64,000 nucleotides of DNA from Methylococcales bacterium (GTDB lineage Bacteria > Pseudomonadota > Gammaproteobacteria > Methylococcales > Methylomonadaceae): the NCBI GenBank assembly GCA_030753675.1, contig JASMBU010000003.1, forward strand, positions 62,001 through 126,000, read 5' to 3'. The translations under genes and the position numbers were made by a program. Positions within the stretch are counted from its first letter, which is position 1. Every line of letters starts with the position of its first letter. The notes beneath the pieces are model-generated. The model searched no databases. It was not told where the DNA came from and worked only from the letters and a program-made list of their open reading frames with translations. Shown here in pieces: positions 9,648-20,728 of the stretch.

Positions 9648-10328
9648 CTACCAATAACGATAAATCAATTTACACTCAGATCCGTCTGTTGTCATCGCAG
9701 CACTTAACCCCAAAGGAACATTCAGATCAATCACTCGCCAGTCCGATGGTTGACCACAATTATTAGGAACACTCAACACCTTAACAGGTGCCCGAATTGA
9801 CATCTCACATAATTTAAGCCCTAATGAAATACCCCGCCCCACTGCCTTTACAAAAGACTCTTTACGAGTCCAAATACGATAAAACGTGACCTTTTTATCC
9901 TCAGATTCTAATTGTTGCCACTGCCTTAATTCTGAGTCAGAAAAACATTTTTCAGCCAAGGGGTCTAAATTAACCCGTTTGCGACAGACCTCTATATCTA
10001 TGCCAATTTGGCGCTGACACCCTAAAGCAATCACCAGGTGATCACCGGTATGTGATAAATTAAAAACAACTTGCTCGCCCTTTCTTTGCCGTACATAGGG
10101 CTTACCAAAAGGGCCTTGAAACAATTCAACAGCCGCACAATTAACGCCCATGTAGTCCGCCAATAACTGCCTTAAGATAGCTCTCGAAATAACAAACCGT
10201 TGCCGAACCTTAATCACCTTAAGACTTTCTGCCCGGTACCTCTCACTCGGTGACAATAAGGCCCAACTTTTCGAATAATCACCCTGAGTCAAATCTGCAA
10301 ACCATAGTTGAATAATTGATTTTTCCAT
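9648..10328 (-). CDS. 4'-phosphopantetheinyl transferase superfamily protein (Sfp/HetI type)
   Basis: This enzyme moves phosphopantetheine from CoA to a serine of a carrier protein. The 226-residue length is that of the Sfp/Gsp/HetI type rather than the short AcpS. The motifs are FNLSHTGDHLVIAL, the metal-binding GIDIEVCRKRV and WTRKESFVKAVGRGI. It begins 5 bp after the end of the ggt gene, so the two probably share a transcript. The carrier-protein substrate cannot be told, because no polyketide or peptide synthase is nearby. It may serve fatty-acid ACP if AcpS is missing elsewhere. Confidence 0.9.
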   Translation of the reverse strand: MEKSIIQLWFADLTQGDYSKSWALLSPSERYRAESLKVIKVRQRFVISRAILRQLLADYMGVNCAAVELFQGPFGKPYVRQRKGEQVVFNLSHTGDHLVIALGCQRQIGIDIEVCRKRVNLDPLAEKCFSDSELRQWQQLESEDKKVTFYRIWTRKESFVKAVGRGISLGLKLCEMSIRAPVKVLSVPNNCGQPSDWRVIDLNVPLGLSAAMTTDGSECKLIYRYW

Positions 10329-10333
10329 GCCGT

Positions 10334-12028
10334 TTATTTCACCAAAGCTAAACCTTCACCACGAGAATCACTCGCCGCCGTCATAACCTGTTTATCCTTC
10401 TGCCATGACACCGCCTGCATATCGCCATAATGCTTGCTTGTTTCTTCCAAACGGTGCCCACGCAACTGCAGTGCTTTAATTTCAGCTAACGTCAACGCAC
10501 CGGGTTCATACTGCACCTGATCAGGTAAATATTGATGATGAAAACGCGGTGCATCAACCATTGCTTGAACGTCAGCGCCTTGAGTAATCTCTAAAATGGC
10601 CACGACAAGCATCGAAATAATACGACTCCCTCCGGGCGTACCTAAAGCGACAATACGCTGCTTATCCTCAATAAATGTCGGCGTCATACTCGATAACATT
10701 CGTTTACTTGCGACAATTGAGTTTGCTTCTCCACCGGTTAAGCCATAGCCATTCACAGCCCCTATACGGCTCACAAAATCATCCATCTCATTATTTAATA
10801 CCACACCAGTTCCCGGCGCCACAAATCCAGAACCAAATGGAAAATTTATACTTAATGTTGCTGCAACGCGGTTACCTTCATGATCCATAATTGAAAAATG
10901 CGTTGTATCTTCTCCACCGGCTTGAACTGCTAACGGTCCATTTAAAAAAACACTGGGTAATGCTTGGTCAAATTGCATCGATACTCTCAATCCAGCCGCA
11001 TAATCAATACTTAATAATTGCTCGACTGGAATCTTAACAAAATCAGGATCACCTAAATAAACAGCTCGGTCTCTGTACGCTCTTCGCATCGCCTCAATAA
11101 TTAAATGTTTTCGTAGATCAGGTGACATCATTTCTAATGGATAGCCGGATAAAATATTCAGCACTTCAAGCAAAACAATTCCACCAGAAGACGGCGGTGC
11201 TGCACTGGTTATTTTAACGCCTCGATAGCTTCCAAATACCGGCTTACGCTCAACAACGTGATAGGCGTCTAAATCAGCTTGCGTCCAAATGCCCCCACCC
11301 GCCTGAACACCATTGACAAGTAAGCTTGCTACTTCACCTTGATAAAATCCAGCCCAACCAAAAGTCGACAACAAGCGCATGGTTCGTGCCAAATCCTTTT
11401 GCCGTAACAAAAAACCAACTGCCGGTATTTGTCCTTGATCTTTGAAAATAGTCTGCAATGCACTATTAACTGTCATCTGACTTATTCGGAACTGCAATAG
11501 ACGACGAAACCGTTGGCTAACCCTAAAACCTTTTTCCGCCAAATTAATTGCTGGCTGAAGTGTTACTGATAATGGTAAGCGCCCATAGTGCTCAGATAAA
11601 TAAACCAATCCAGCAGGTAAACCTGGCACGCCAGCCGAAAGTGGCCCCTGCGTTGAGGCACCCTTGATTACTTGACCTTGTTCATCTTGAAACATCCTCT
11701 GATAGGCCGCTAGCGGTGCCTTTTCTCGGGCGTCTATCATCACATCAACGTTATCATCTTCCCGATGCAATAAAAAGAAACCACCTCCTCCCAACCCTGA
11801 CCCTTGTGGCTCAACTACAGACAAAACCGAAGCAACCGTAATCGCCGCATCAAAGGCATTCCCTCCTGCATCTAAAATTTCAAGCCCCGCATGAGTGGCT
11901 AATGGATGCGCTGATGCTATTGCCATTGGCTTTGACTGGGCACAACTTATAGAATTAATTACCCCATAAATAACAAAAATAATTACCGTCATAGATGATT
12001 TAAGTTGCCTAACAATTGAAGTAGCCAT
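10334..12028 (-). CDS. ggt: Gamma-glutamyltransferase (glutathione hydrolase)
   Basis: Ggt is an exported N-terminal-nucleophile hydrolase that removes or transfers the glutamyl group of glutathione and related compounds. A signal peptide spans roughly residues 1-31 (hydrophobic VIIFVIYGVINSISCA). The autocleavage site and nucleophile is the first Thr of GEDTTHFSIMD, near residue 375, giving large and small subunits. The PFGSGFVAPGTGVVLNNEMDDF and TPGGSRIISM segments are typical of the small subunit. The start is the ATG at 12028; a GTG one codon upstream is possible. It is divergent from the garR-like gene with little space between. Confidence 0.96.
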   Translation of the reverse strand: MATSIVRQLKSSMTVIIFVIYGVINSISCAQSKPMAIASAHPLATHAGLEILDAGGNAFDAAITVASVLSVVEPQGSGLGGGGFFLLHREDDNVDVMIDAREKAPLAAYQRMFQDEQGQVIKGASTQGPLSAGVPGLPAGLVYLSEHYGRLPLSVTLQPAINLAEKGFRVSQRFRRLLQFRISQMTVNSALQTIFKDQGQIPAVGFLLRQKDLARTMRLLSTFGWAGFYQGEVASLLVNGVQAGGGIWTQADLDAYHVVERKPVFGSYRGVKITSAAPPSSGGIVLLEVLNILSGYPLEMMSPDLRKHLIIEAMRRAYRDRAVYLGDPDFVKIPVEQLLSIDYAAGLRVSMQFDQALPSVFLNGPLAVQAGGEDTTHFSIMDHEGNRVAATLSINFPFGSGFVAPGTGVVLNNEMDDFVSRIGAVNGYGLTGGEANSIVASKRMLSSMTPTFIEDKQRIVALGTPGGSRIISMLVVAILEITQGADVQAMVDAPRFHHQYLPDQVQYEPGALTLAEIKALQLRGHRLEETSKHYGDMQAVSWQKDKQVMTAASDSRGEGLALVK

Positions 12029-12088
12029 CACGAGTTAAATGCTATGTTAAAGTATCATTATTCTAACACCTTGAGTATCAACACAGAT

Positions 12089-12973
12089 ATGCCAAAAAAG
12101 AAACCCACTCTCGGCTTAATTGGTATTGGCTTAATGGGACACCCCATAGCTGTTAATTTTTTAGCTGCTGGTTACACCCTAAACGTTTGGAACCGAACAA
12201 CGGATAAATGCCACTCTCTTGTCGCCGCTGGCGCCCATTTTCAAGCCACTGTTGGTCAACTCACTGAATCCTCCGATATTATTTTATTGTGTTTATCCGA
12301 TACTGATGCTGTTAAATCTATTCTTTGGGACAACAGCGGCATCCTCTCGCACGGTAATCACACTAAACAACTGATTGACTTATCCAGTATAGACCCAGAA
12401 GTAACCGTACAATTAGCCGATGCGCTTAAAGAAAAAACCGACATGACTTGGGTCGATGCACCCGTCTCAGGCGGTGTAAGTGGAGCTCAACAAGGGACAT
12501 TAGCCATCATGGCCGGTGGAACACCAGCGGCCATAAAGACCGCGCAAAATATTTTAAAACCCTTATATTCACAATTCACCCACATGGGAGAAACAGGTTG
12601 CGGGCAAATAACCAAAATATGTAACCAAATGATTGTGAGCTGTAATGTTCTAGTGATCGCTGAAATGATAGCACTCGCACAAAATGCGGGCGTTAATGCT
12701 GAGAAAATTCCAACTGCTCTGACTGGAGGCTTTGCCGACTCAAAACCCCTACAAATCGTTGGCCCTGAAATGGCTCAACAATCCTTTGAACCGGTTAAGT
12801 GGCGCGTCAAAACACTCTTAAAAGACTTACGTCTGGCCAACAAACTGGCAAACCATTACAACAATACTATACCGATGTCCAAACTTGCAGAAACACTGCT
12901 GGCACAACATGGAGAGCGAGGGTATCTTGAGCACGACCCCAGTACACTTATAAAACTATACCGTGACGATTAA
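12089..12973 (+). CDS. garR: NAD(P)-dependent 3-hydroxyacid dehydrogenase, probable 2-hydroxy-3-oxopropionate reductase
   Basis: This family reduces tartronate semialdehyde to glycerate, or oxidises related beta-hydroxyacids. I start it at the ATG that gives MPKKKPTLGLIGIGLMGHP, whose Rossmann GxGxxG is at the usual distance from the N-terminus. An in-frame ATG at 12044 would add 15 unconserved residues and almost abut the ggt start. DAPVSGGVSGAQQGTLAIM is the substrate-binding signature, and the Lys in GQITKICNQM is the catalytic residue. It is followed after 2 bp by hydroxypyruvate isomerase, which supports a role in glyoxylate or hydroxypyruvate metabolism. The substrate is inferred. Confidence 0.88.
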   Translation: MPKKKPTLGLIGIGLMGHPIAVNFLAAGYTLNVWNRTTDKCHSLVAAGAHFQATVGQLTESSDIILLCLSDTDAVKSILWDNSGILSHGNHTKQLIDLSSIDPEVTVQLADALKEKTDMTWVDAPVSGGVSGAQQGTLAIMAGGTPAAIKTAQNILKPLYSQFTHMGETGCGQITKICNQMIVSCNVLVIAEMIALAQNAGVNAEKIPTALTGGFADSKPLQIVGPEMAQQSFEPVKWRVKTLLKDLRLANKLANHYNNTIPMSKLAETLLAQHGERGYLEHDPSTLIKLYRDD

Positions 12974-12975
12974 CG

Positions 12976-14485
<1,510 letters not shown>

Positions 14486-14555
14486 TATACGCACTCAAAA
14501 TCAAAAACAGAGCTACAATTTTAGCCTATAAGTAATCAAAAACGTAGTAAAACCA

Positions 14556-15110
14556 TTACCGCTGAAACTGGAACAATTGATAACGTACATCACCGGCTTG
14601 TTTATCTTTCAATAACTGCCAATTATCGGGGGTATCGGTCAGATCCCAAGACCGTTCCGTTTCAATATAAATCTTAGCCTGATCTTTTAACCATGCCCCT
14701 GCCACCAATTTCTGACAAGTTACTTCGGCAAGACCTTGCCCAAAAGGGGGGTCTAAAAAAACTAAATCAAACAACCCGTGTTCTCTTTGTAAATACTGCT
14801 GAACGTCCAACTCAATAATTTCCAATTCCTGTGCAGCTAACTGCACTTTATTCACTCTCAAACTCTGACAAGCGCCAGCATTCTTCTCTACCTGAATGAC
14901 ATTTCTTGCCCCCCGTGATAATGCTTCAATACCCAAGGCTCCACTACCCGCAAATAAATCCAAACAACGACTACCCATAATGTCATGCTGCAACCAATTA
15001 AACAGGGTTTCCCGAATGCGGACTGGCGTAGGCCGCAAACCCGGTGTATCAGCAAATGTTAATAATCGACTGCGCCACTGGCCTCCAATCACTCTGACCT
15101 TATTCGACAT
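14556..15110 (-). CDS. rsmD: 16S rRNA (guanine-966-N2)-methyltransferase RsmD
   Basis: RsmD methylates G966 of 16S rRNA. The 184 residues show VIGGQWRSRLL and RPTPVRIRETLFNWL at the N-terminus, the SAM-binding CLDLFAGSGALGIEALSRGA, and the catalytic DPPF motif (FLDPPFGQG). The gene overlaps the end of the upstream M16 peptidase gene by 11 bp. It is separated from coaD by 61-70 bp. Confidence 0.97.
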   Translation of the reverse strand: MSNKVRVIGGQWRSRLLTFADTPGLRPTPVRIRETLFNWLQHDIMGSRCLDLFAGSGALGIEALSRGARNVIQVEKNAGACQSLRVNKVQLAAQELEIIELDVQQYLQREHGLFDLVFLDPPFGQGLAEVTCQKLVAGAWLKDQAKIYIETERSWDLTDTPDNWQLLKDKQAGDVRYQLFQFQR

Positions 15111-16422
15111 CTGTTAATCGCTTATCACCTACAGTGACCGTCGTGAGTGATTCAAGAATTATACGTCGCTCAAAGGCTTCCTTAATCTGCGCCGTTGTCA
15201 CCGCTAAAACTTTTTCAGAATATAAGGTTAAATAATTAACTGGCAAATGATGAAAAGCAATCATTGAGATATATTTCAATAATTTCTTATTGGTATCAAA
15301 TCGCATGGGAAAACCACCCGTTATATTTTTCTTTGCTGCTGTTAATTGGGCACTCGAGGGCCCCTGCAAAACGAAATCAGCCACTGTTTTATGCATCACT
15401 GATAGAGTCTCATCAAGTTGATCGTTACGGGTCTGGGCCCCCATAATAAAAGGTCCTTGTCGCGCCATCGGTAAAAAATAGCTGTAGGCACTGTAAGCCA
15501 GTCCTCTTTTTTCACGGACCTCCTCAAATAAAATGGAGACCAAACTCGCTCCACCCAAAATATGATTACCAACCACAAGCGGAAAATAATCCGCATCATT
15601 TCGATCAATTCCAAGCAACCCAGACAACACATGAGTCTGCTTAGAAGGATAATTAACATGAATATTCTGCCCCACCTGTGGACTTACTGCTGGCAACGCT
15701 GGTGCTTTTCTACCGCGTTTGATCTTAGCAATTAATTGTTCCGATATTTTTCGCGCACGATCTTGTGTCAGATCACCCACAATCACAATGGTCGCATTCT
15801 CCGAGACATACCATTGGTTATGAAACGCTTTAACATCATCAACATGCATTCTAGAAACCGCCGCTATTTCACCTAAAGTCGGATATGCATAAGGATGCTG
15901 TCCATATAATGCTTTGTAAAAGGCGTATTTAGCCAAAGCACCCGGAGACTCCTCACGCTGTTTTAAAGCGGTTAACACCCTAGTCTTTTCACGATCAAAA
16001 TCACGGCTATTAAAGGTCGGTTGCGTTAACAACAATTCCAACGCGCCTAAGGCCGGATTTAATAAGTCAGGAGTCGTTAATGAGCGTAAATCCAACCATG
16101 CCATATCAACAGAAATGCCGATGTTCACAACCGCACCCACACGTTCAAATTCTCCCGCTATCTCATCCGCATTAAATTCGCCTGCACCGGTTTCTAACAA
16201 TTGTGCCGTTAATGAAGCCAGTCCTGATTCTTCTACCCCTGAATCGCGAGCACTACCGGCGTCAAACATGACCCTAATATCAACGAGCGGCAATCCTTTA
16301 GTCTTAACAAAAAAAACGGGGGTATGGGTAGTAGTATGCCATTGTTCAATCACCACCCCAGCTTGTAATGAGAAGCATGAAATAATTCCTAAAACTAATA
16401 CCACAGATTGCCTAATGGTCAT
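15100..16422 (-). CDS. M16 family peptidase-like protein lacking the zinc motif (inactive partner)
   Basis: The 440-residue protein has the two-lobe M16 fold and a signal peptide (residues 1-21, VVLVLGIISCFSLQAG). Where active members have HxxEH, it reads GLASLTAQLLETG, so the zinc ligands are missing. The C-terminal lobe keeps the substrate-handling REKRGLAYSAYSYF motif. Such proteins usually pair with an active M16 peptidase to form a heterodimer, as in mitochondrial processing peptidase. The active partner is the gene just upstream, which overlaps it by 11 bp. It is therefore likely periplasmic. The substrate is unknown. Confidence 0.9.
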   Translation of the reverse strand: MTIRQSVVLVLGIISCFSLQAGVVIEQWHTTTHTPVFFVKTKGLPLVDIRVMFDAGSARDSGVEESGLASLTAQLLETGAGEFNADEIAGEFERVGAVVNIGISVDMAWLDLRSLTTPDLLNPALGALELLLTQPTFNSRDFDREKTRVLTALKQREESPGALAKYAFYKALYGQHPYAYPTLGEIAAVSRMHVDDVKAFHNQWYVSENATIVIVGDLTQDRARKISEQLIAKIKRGRKAPALPAVSPQVGQNIHVNYPSKQTHVLSGLLGIDRNDADYFPLVVGNHILGGASLVSILFEEVREKRGLAYSAYSYFLPMARQGPFIMGAQTRNDQLDETLSVMHKTVADFVLQGPSSAQLTAAKKNITGGFPMRFDTNKKLLKYISMIAFHHLPVNYLTLYSEKVLAVTTAQIKEAFERRIILESLTTVTVGDKRLTDVE

Positions 16423-17845
16423 GACTACCTCCTACCAACGCCTGCGCGCCTACTTCTGTATCCAATAATTGAGGTTCCAGAATAGCTACATTCAAATGTT
16501 CCGCAATAAGATATTTTTTGGCCACCGCCTGAATTTGTGCTGCTGTTATTTTATTAATTTGCTCAACATACTCATCAATTTTAGGCCACCCCAAACCCAC
16601 CATCTCAAATATGCCTAATAACATTCCTTGATAAAACATCGAATCACGCTCATAGACTGATTGTGCTAAAACCTGTGCCTTGACACGTTCTAACTCATCT
16701 GGCAACACTAATTTATTTTGCAACCGCATCACTTCTTCTTTCAGTGCCCGTTCCATAATACCGGCTGAAACACCTTCAACAGGCGTTGCTGACAACGTAA
16801 ATAAACTAGCCAAGCGTGCTGACAAATCATAACTCGCACTTGCTGAAACAGCTATTTGCCGCCCCCGAACCAATTGTTTCGAAAATCGAGCACTGTTACC
16901 ACCGTCCAAAATACCCGCTAAGACCTCCAGTGCGTAGGCTTCTTGTTCATCGTCAACAGTATTCAACACCGGTACTTTATAAGCCATTAAAATTGAAGGT
17001 AAATTAGCGCGCAACTTAACTATCATCCTACGCTCACCTTTTTGAGCCATTTCAGTACGCGGCTTCACCATTTCTAATACACTGGGCTTCAATGCACCAA
17101 AATATTTCTTGGCTAGCTGAAAAACATTATCAGGATCAATATCACCAACCACAACCAGCGTAGCATTATTGGGTGCATACCACCGCTCATACCATGCCTG
17201 CAAATCAGCCACCTTATAATTCTCAATATCTGCAGGCCAGCCAATAACAGGGTTTTTATACGGGCTATTTGCATAGGTCATAGCCATCAAATATTCATAC
17301 ATTTTTGCTTGTGGGTTATCTTCTGTACGCATACGCCGTTCTTCAAGAACAACCTGCAATTCTTTTGTTAATTCTTCACTTAACAAGTTTAAATTCCGCA
17401 TTCGATCAGCTTCCATTTCAAAACTAATCGCTAACCGTGATTTATCTAAAGTCTGAAAATAAGCGGTATAATCCCGATTAGTAAAGGCATTTTCATTACC
17501 CCCATTTGCAGCAATAATTCTCGAAAACTCACCAGGCGCATACTGATCTGTCCCTTTGAACATCATATGCTCTAGCATATGAGAGACACCCGTTATACCA
17601 CCGTGTTCATAACTGGATCCCACCTTATACCAAACTTGCGAAACCACAACTGGCGACCGATGATCTTCCTTAACCAGTATTTTAAGACCATTAGCTAACT
17701 TAAATTCATATACGGTCAACGCCTGGCCATAACCTGGTGTTGAAAAAACGACTGCTATTGGCACCATCCAAATAGCTATCCATCCCAGTGGCCGTTGGTG
17801 GTACAATCGGAATATATTCCTTATAATTTCTTTAAACTTAGGCAC
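16412..17845 (-). CDS. Zinc-dependent M16 (pitrilysin family) peptidase
   Basis: The 477-residue protein carries the catalytic HMLEH at 89-93 and a downstream glutamate at about 168-169 (VVLEERRMRTEDNP) as third zinc ligand. A membrane-spanning signal stretch lies at 22-40. The GTG start at 17845 is preceded by AGGAGA at good spacing. The next gene is its inactive partner, so the two form a secreted heterodimer by inference. Members of this group are sometimes labelled PqqF-like, but no PQQ synthesis genes are seen here, so I do not adopt that name. Confidence 0.93.
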   Translation of the reverse strand: MPKFKEIIRNIFRLYHQRPLGWIAIWMVPIAVVFSTPGYGQALTVYEFKLANGLKILVKEDHRSPVVVSQVWYKVGSSYEHGGITGVSHMLEHMMFKGTDQYAPGEFSRIIAANGGNENAFTNRDYTAYFQTLDKSRLAISFEMEADRMRNLNLLSEELTKELQVVLEERRMRTEDNPQAKMYEYLMAMTYANSPYKNPVIGWPADIENYKVADLQAWYERWYAPNNATLVVVGDIDPDNVFQLAKKYFGALKPSVLEMVKPRTEMAQKGERRMIVKLRANLPSILMAYKVPVLNTVDDEQEAYALEVLAGILDGGNSARFSKQLVRGRQIAVSASASYDLSARLASLFTLSATPVEGVSAGIMERALKEEVMRLQNKLVLPDELERVKAQVLAQSVYERDSMFYQGMLLGIFEMVGLGWPKIDEYVEQINKITAAQIQAVAKKYLIAEHLNVAILEPQLLDTEVGAQALVGGSHDH

Positions 17846-17958
17846 TTACATATCTCCTAAAAACATAACATTCAATTAAAACCGACTCACATAAAAAAAG
17901 ACTACTTACACGCTCTATTTTATACGATACCTTTAAAATTGAAACTCAACTTTAATTT

Positions 17959-18840
17959 ATGCCATCTACTCTCATACTCTCCTCTTGGAAAAACTATTTA
18001 GCCCTTTGCAAACCTAAAGTCGTTGCACTGATTATCTTCACAGCAGTTGTTGGCATGCTCCTCGCTACTCCGGGGCTTCCACCCTTCCAACCCCTCTTAT
18101 TGGGTACTCTAGGTATTGGTTTAGCTGCAGCATCGGCAGCCGCTATTAATCACTTTATTGATCAAAAAGCTGATTCAAAAATGGCCCGAACCCAAGATCG
18201 CCCACTCCCTCAAGGCGAAATCAGTGCTCAGAATGTCATTATCTTTGCACTTTCATTGGCCGCTATAGCCATGTTTATTCTGACTTTTGGCGTTAATCCT
18301 TTAACCGCTACACTCACCTTTCTTTCCCTCATCGGTTATGCCATTATTTATACGGCCTTCCTGAAACACGCTACGCCACAAAATATCGTCATAGGCGGCG
18401 CAGCAGGAGCGGCACCACCAGTTCTGGGTTGGTGCGCCATAACCGGTTCGGTTCACCCGCATGCCCTACTTTTATTTCTAATCATCTTTATCTGGACACC
18501 ACCTCACTTTTGGGCTTTAGCCATTGCGAAAAGGGAGGAATACGCTAAAGCATCAATTCCAATGCTGCCGGTCACACACGGTGCTGAATACACACGGCTA
18601 CAAGTATTGCTATACACTATTTTATTACTTATTGTGACCTTATTACCTTACTTAACTGGCATGAGTGGTTTAATCTATTTAGCCACGACTATTCCTTTAA
18701 ACATTGGCTTTCTTTATTTCGCGATTCAAATGATCATTACTAAAGAAGACCGTGTCGCTATGAAAACTTTTGGTTTCTCAATTATTTACCTCACCTGTAT
18801 TTTTTCAACCCTATTAATTGATCATTACTTCCTTCTGTAA
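17959..18840 (+). CDS. cyoE: Protoheme IX farnesyltransferase (heme O synthase)
   Basis: The enzyme adds a farnesyl group to heme b, giving heme O for terminal oxidases. The 293 residues form a multi-pass UbiA-type membrane protein. The aspartate-rich prenyl-diphosphate motif NHFIDQKADSKMARTQDRPL lies near residues 74-93. A second conserved loop reads WTPPHFWALAIAKREEYAKA. It is divergent from the M16 peptidase pair. No cytochrome oxidase subunits adjoin it. Confidence 0.97.
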   Translation: MPSTLILSSWKNYLALCKPKVVALIIFTAVVGMLLATPGLPPFQPLLLGTLGIGLAAASAAAINHFIDQKADSKMARTQDRPLPQGEISAQNVIIFALSLAAIAMFILTFGVNPLTATLTFLSLIGYAIIYTAFLKHATPQNIVIGGAAGAAPPVLGWCAITGSVHPHALLLFLIIFIWTPPHFWALAIAKREEYAKASIPMLPVTHGAEYTRLQVLLYTILLLIVTLLPYLTGMSGLIYLATTIPLNIGFLYFAIQMIITKEDRVAMKTFGFSIIYLTCIFSTLLIDHYFLL

Positions 18841-18907
18841 ATAATCCTATTTGAAAAAAGCAATAAAATAGCCTTATTTCCTAGTCAACCATCATACATA
18901 ATAAATT

Positions 18908-19387
18908 ATGAAAATAACCAATAACAGTGTTGTGTCAATACACTACAAACTCACCAATGATAACAGTACAACCCTAGATCAATCTCCAGAAGATAATCCA
19001 TTAATCTACCTACACGGTAAAGGGAATATCGTACTGGGTCTTGAAAAGACCTTAACCGATAAATCTATAGGCGATGCCTTTGAAGTCACCGTCTCACCTG
19101 AAGAAGGTTACGGTATCCGAGAAGAATATATGGTTGAAACTATCGACCGCAGTATGTTTGAAGGCCTTGATAACATCAGCATTGGCAAACAATTTCATGC
19201 CGAAGGAAATACCGGACCGGTTGTGGTCACTGTAACCAAAATTGAAGGCGACAAAATTACCATCGACGGCAATCACCCTTTAGCCGGTGAAAACTTAAAT
19301 TTTGCCATAGAGGTTATTGCTATAAGAGAGGCAACAGCCGATGAATTAGAACATGGCCATATTCACGGACCTAGTTGTCAACACTAA
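18908..19387 (+). CDS. slyD: SlyD-type FKBP peptidyl-prolyl isomerase
   Basis: SlyD is a cytosolic prolyl isomerase and chaperone, and in E. coli a metallochaperone. The 159 residues show the FKBP start VVSIHYKLTNDN, then LIYLHGKGNIVLGLEKTL and the insert-in-flap region PEEGYGIREEYMVETI. The histidine-rich tail is short (HGHIHGPSCQH), so nickel storage is probably weaker than in E. coli. It is 67 bp after cyoE on the same strand. Confidence 0.93.
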   Translation: MKITNNSVVSIHYKLTNDNSTTLDQSPEDNPLIYLHGKGNIVLGLEKTLTDKSIGDAFEVTVSPEEGYGIREEYMVETIDRSMFEGLDNISIGKQFHAEGNTGPVVVTVTKIEGDKITIDGNHPLAGENLNFAIEVIAIREATADELEHGHIHGPSCQH

Positions 19388-19497
19388 CGCATTCGTCTGT
19401 CATGACACAAGACACTCGTATTGTTTAAAATCAGCATGCACGCCAAAACAAATTACTAAGATTAATTATATCGCCAAAATACAAAGGAATACGCCCT

Positions 19498-19812
19498 ATG
19501 ACATCGTTTAATAACGTCACTATCATAAAAAAAGCCAATGTTTATTTTAACGGGCAAGTTTCTAGCCGAACCATCCAATTCAGTGACGGTTCAGAAAAAA
19601 CACTTGGTTTCATGTTACCGGGAGAATATAAATTCAATACCGACAGCAAAGAACTAATGGAAATACTGGCCGGCAAATTATCACTGCTTCTCCCTGACAC
19701 TGATAATTGGCAAACCATTCAAGCGGGTGATTCATTTGAAGTTCCCGCTAATTCACACTTTATTGTCAACGTTATTGAAAACTGCGACTACTGCTGTTCT
19801 TTTTTAACTTAA
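19498..19812 (+). CDS. ppnP: Pyrimidine/purine nucleoside phosphorylase (PpnP, DUF1255)
   Basis: PpnP is a cupin-fold enzyme that phosphorolyses several nucleosides. The 104-residue length and the segments FNNVTIIKKANVYFNG, GSEKTLGFMLPGEYKF and the ending NSHFIVNVIENCDYCCSFL match the family. It stands alone and is followed directly by a clear hairpin terminator. Confidence 0.95.
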   Translation: MTSFNNVTIIKKANVYFNGQVSSRTIQFSDGSEKTLGFMLPGEYKFNTDSKELMEILAGKLSLLLPDTDNWQTIQAGDSFEVPANSHFIVNVIENCDYCCSFLT

Positions 19813-19820
19813 ATCGATGA

Positions 19821-19848
19821 AAAGCATGGCTCGCCCATGCTTTTTTTC
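19821..19848 (+). terminator. Rho-independent terminator after ppnP
   Basis: A nine-base stem AAAGCATGG / CCATGCTTT with a five-base loop is followed by a run of T. It lies 9 bp after the ppnP stop and reads in the same direction. The next 210 bp up to the convergent gene hold nothing I can recognise. Confidence 0.85.
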
Positions 19849-20060
19849 CTAATGCCTGACCCTTATTTCAATACCCACTCGACACCGTTATCTAGAGCAC
19901 CCATAACACACTAGTTTATTTGTGTGGTCCGTTGAATACTTGAACCAAAGCACTATCCTTAACATAATTGTTAATCCCAAAGGATAGGCTAATAATTACT
20001 ACGCTACAACCTCTTAGCTATAGATTGGATCAATCATAAGTAAATAAGACCTTATCCTTT

Positions 20061-20702
20061 CTAACCCAGCACGTTTACCAGTTTCTTACCTACACGCCCA
20101 AAAAAACTAGGTTCCAATATTTGCTTAGCTTGCAACGTTTCAAGTGCATCTGGGAAATAGTTTTGCAAACCCTGATAAAAAACTTTTGCTAATGTAGTAT
20201 CACCTGAAAAATTAAAATAACAACACATCACTAATGCAAAAGAAGTATATTCTGATGGATGGAAACGATTACGCCGTGGATAGAGTGCCTTTAAATCAAA
20301 CTTATTATCAAAGATCTTCGGTATCTGGTCAAAATGTTTACGCTGAATACATAACTGCGCAAAATGACAACGCGCAATAAGATTATTCGAATTGACCCGG
20401 TAATTGTCTTCAATACAGCGCTCTTGTTGCGCAACATCACTATGACCATAAGCAGCAGATAAATAATTATATAAAGTCGGTACTTTCGGGTACGTATTTT
20501 TCAAGGATTCCAATTCTGGAATAACCAATTCAGCCTCCTTGTCCATTCGCTCATACAGCGCATTAGCTTGTTGTTGAATGGCTTCTGGAAGTTTAAAAAA
20601 CTTAGCGTCCATGACAGCATCGTAACCAATCTCAAATCCAGATTGGGTTATTTTCTTATTTTTATCTGGCGCCCTATGGACATTTTTTTTATTTTTAGCC
20701 AT
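20061..20702 (-). CDS. Uncharacterised helical-repeat (TPR-like) protein
   Basis: I do not recognise this 213-residue protein. The first 20 residues are basic (MAKNKKNVHRAPDKNKK). The middle looks like tetratricopeptide-type helical pairs: a LYNYLSAAYG stretch, then IARCHFAQLCIQRKHFDQIP and FALVMCCYFNFSGDTTLAKVFYQGL. No signal peptide or membrane segment is seen. It follows the DUF2058 gene by 26 bp on the same strand. A scaffold or interaction role is a guess from the repeat pattern. Confidence 0.7.
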   Translation of the reverse strand: MAKNKKNVHRAPDKNKKITQSGFEIGYDAVMDAKFFKLPEAIQQQANALYERMDKEAELVIPELESLKNTYPKVPTLYNYLSAAYGHSDVAQQERCIEDNYRVNSNNLIARCHFAQLCIQRKHFDQIPKIFDNKFDLKALYPRRNRFHPSEYTSFALVMCCYFNFSGDTTLAKVFYQGLQNYFPDALETLQAKQILEPSFFGRVGKKLVNVLG

Positions 20703-20728
20703 TGTAACTCATCATTTTTTACGGTTAG

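Noticed and set aside
16115-16468. Plus-strand open frame of 117 codons antisense to the M16 pair
   Set aside because: It overlaps both peptidase genes, lacks a ribosome site, and has no recognisable motif.
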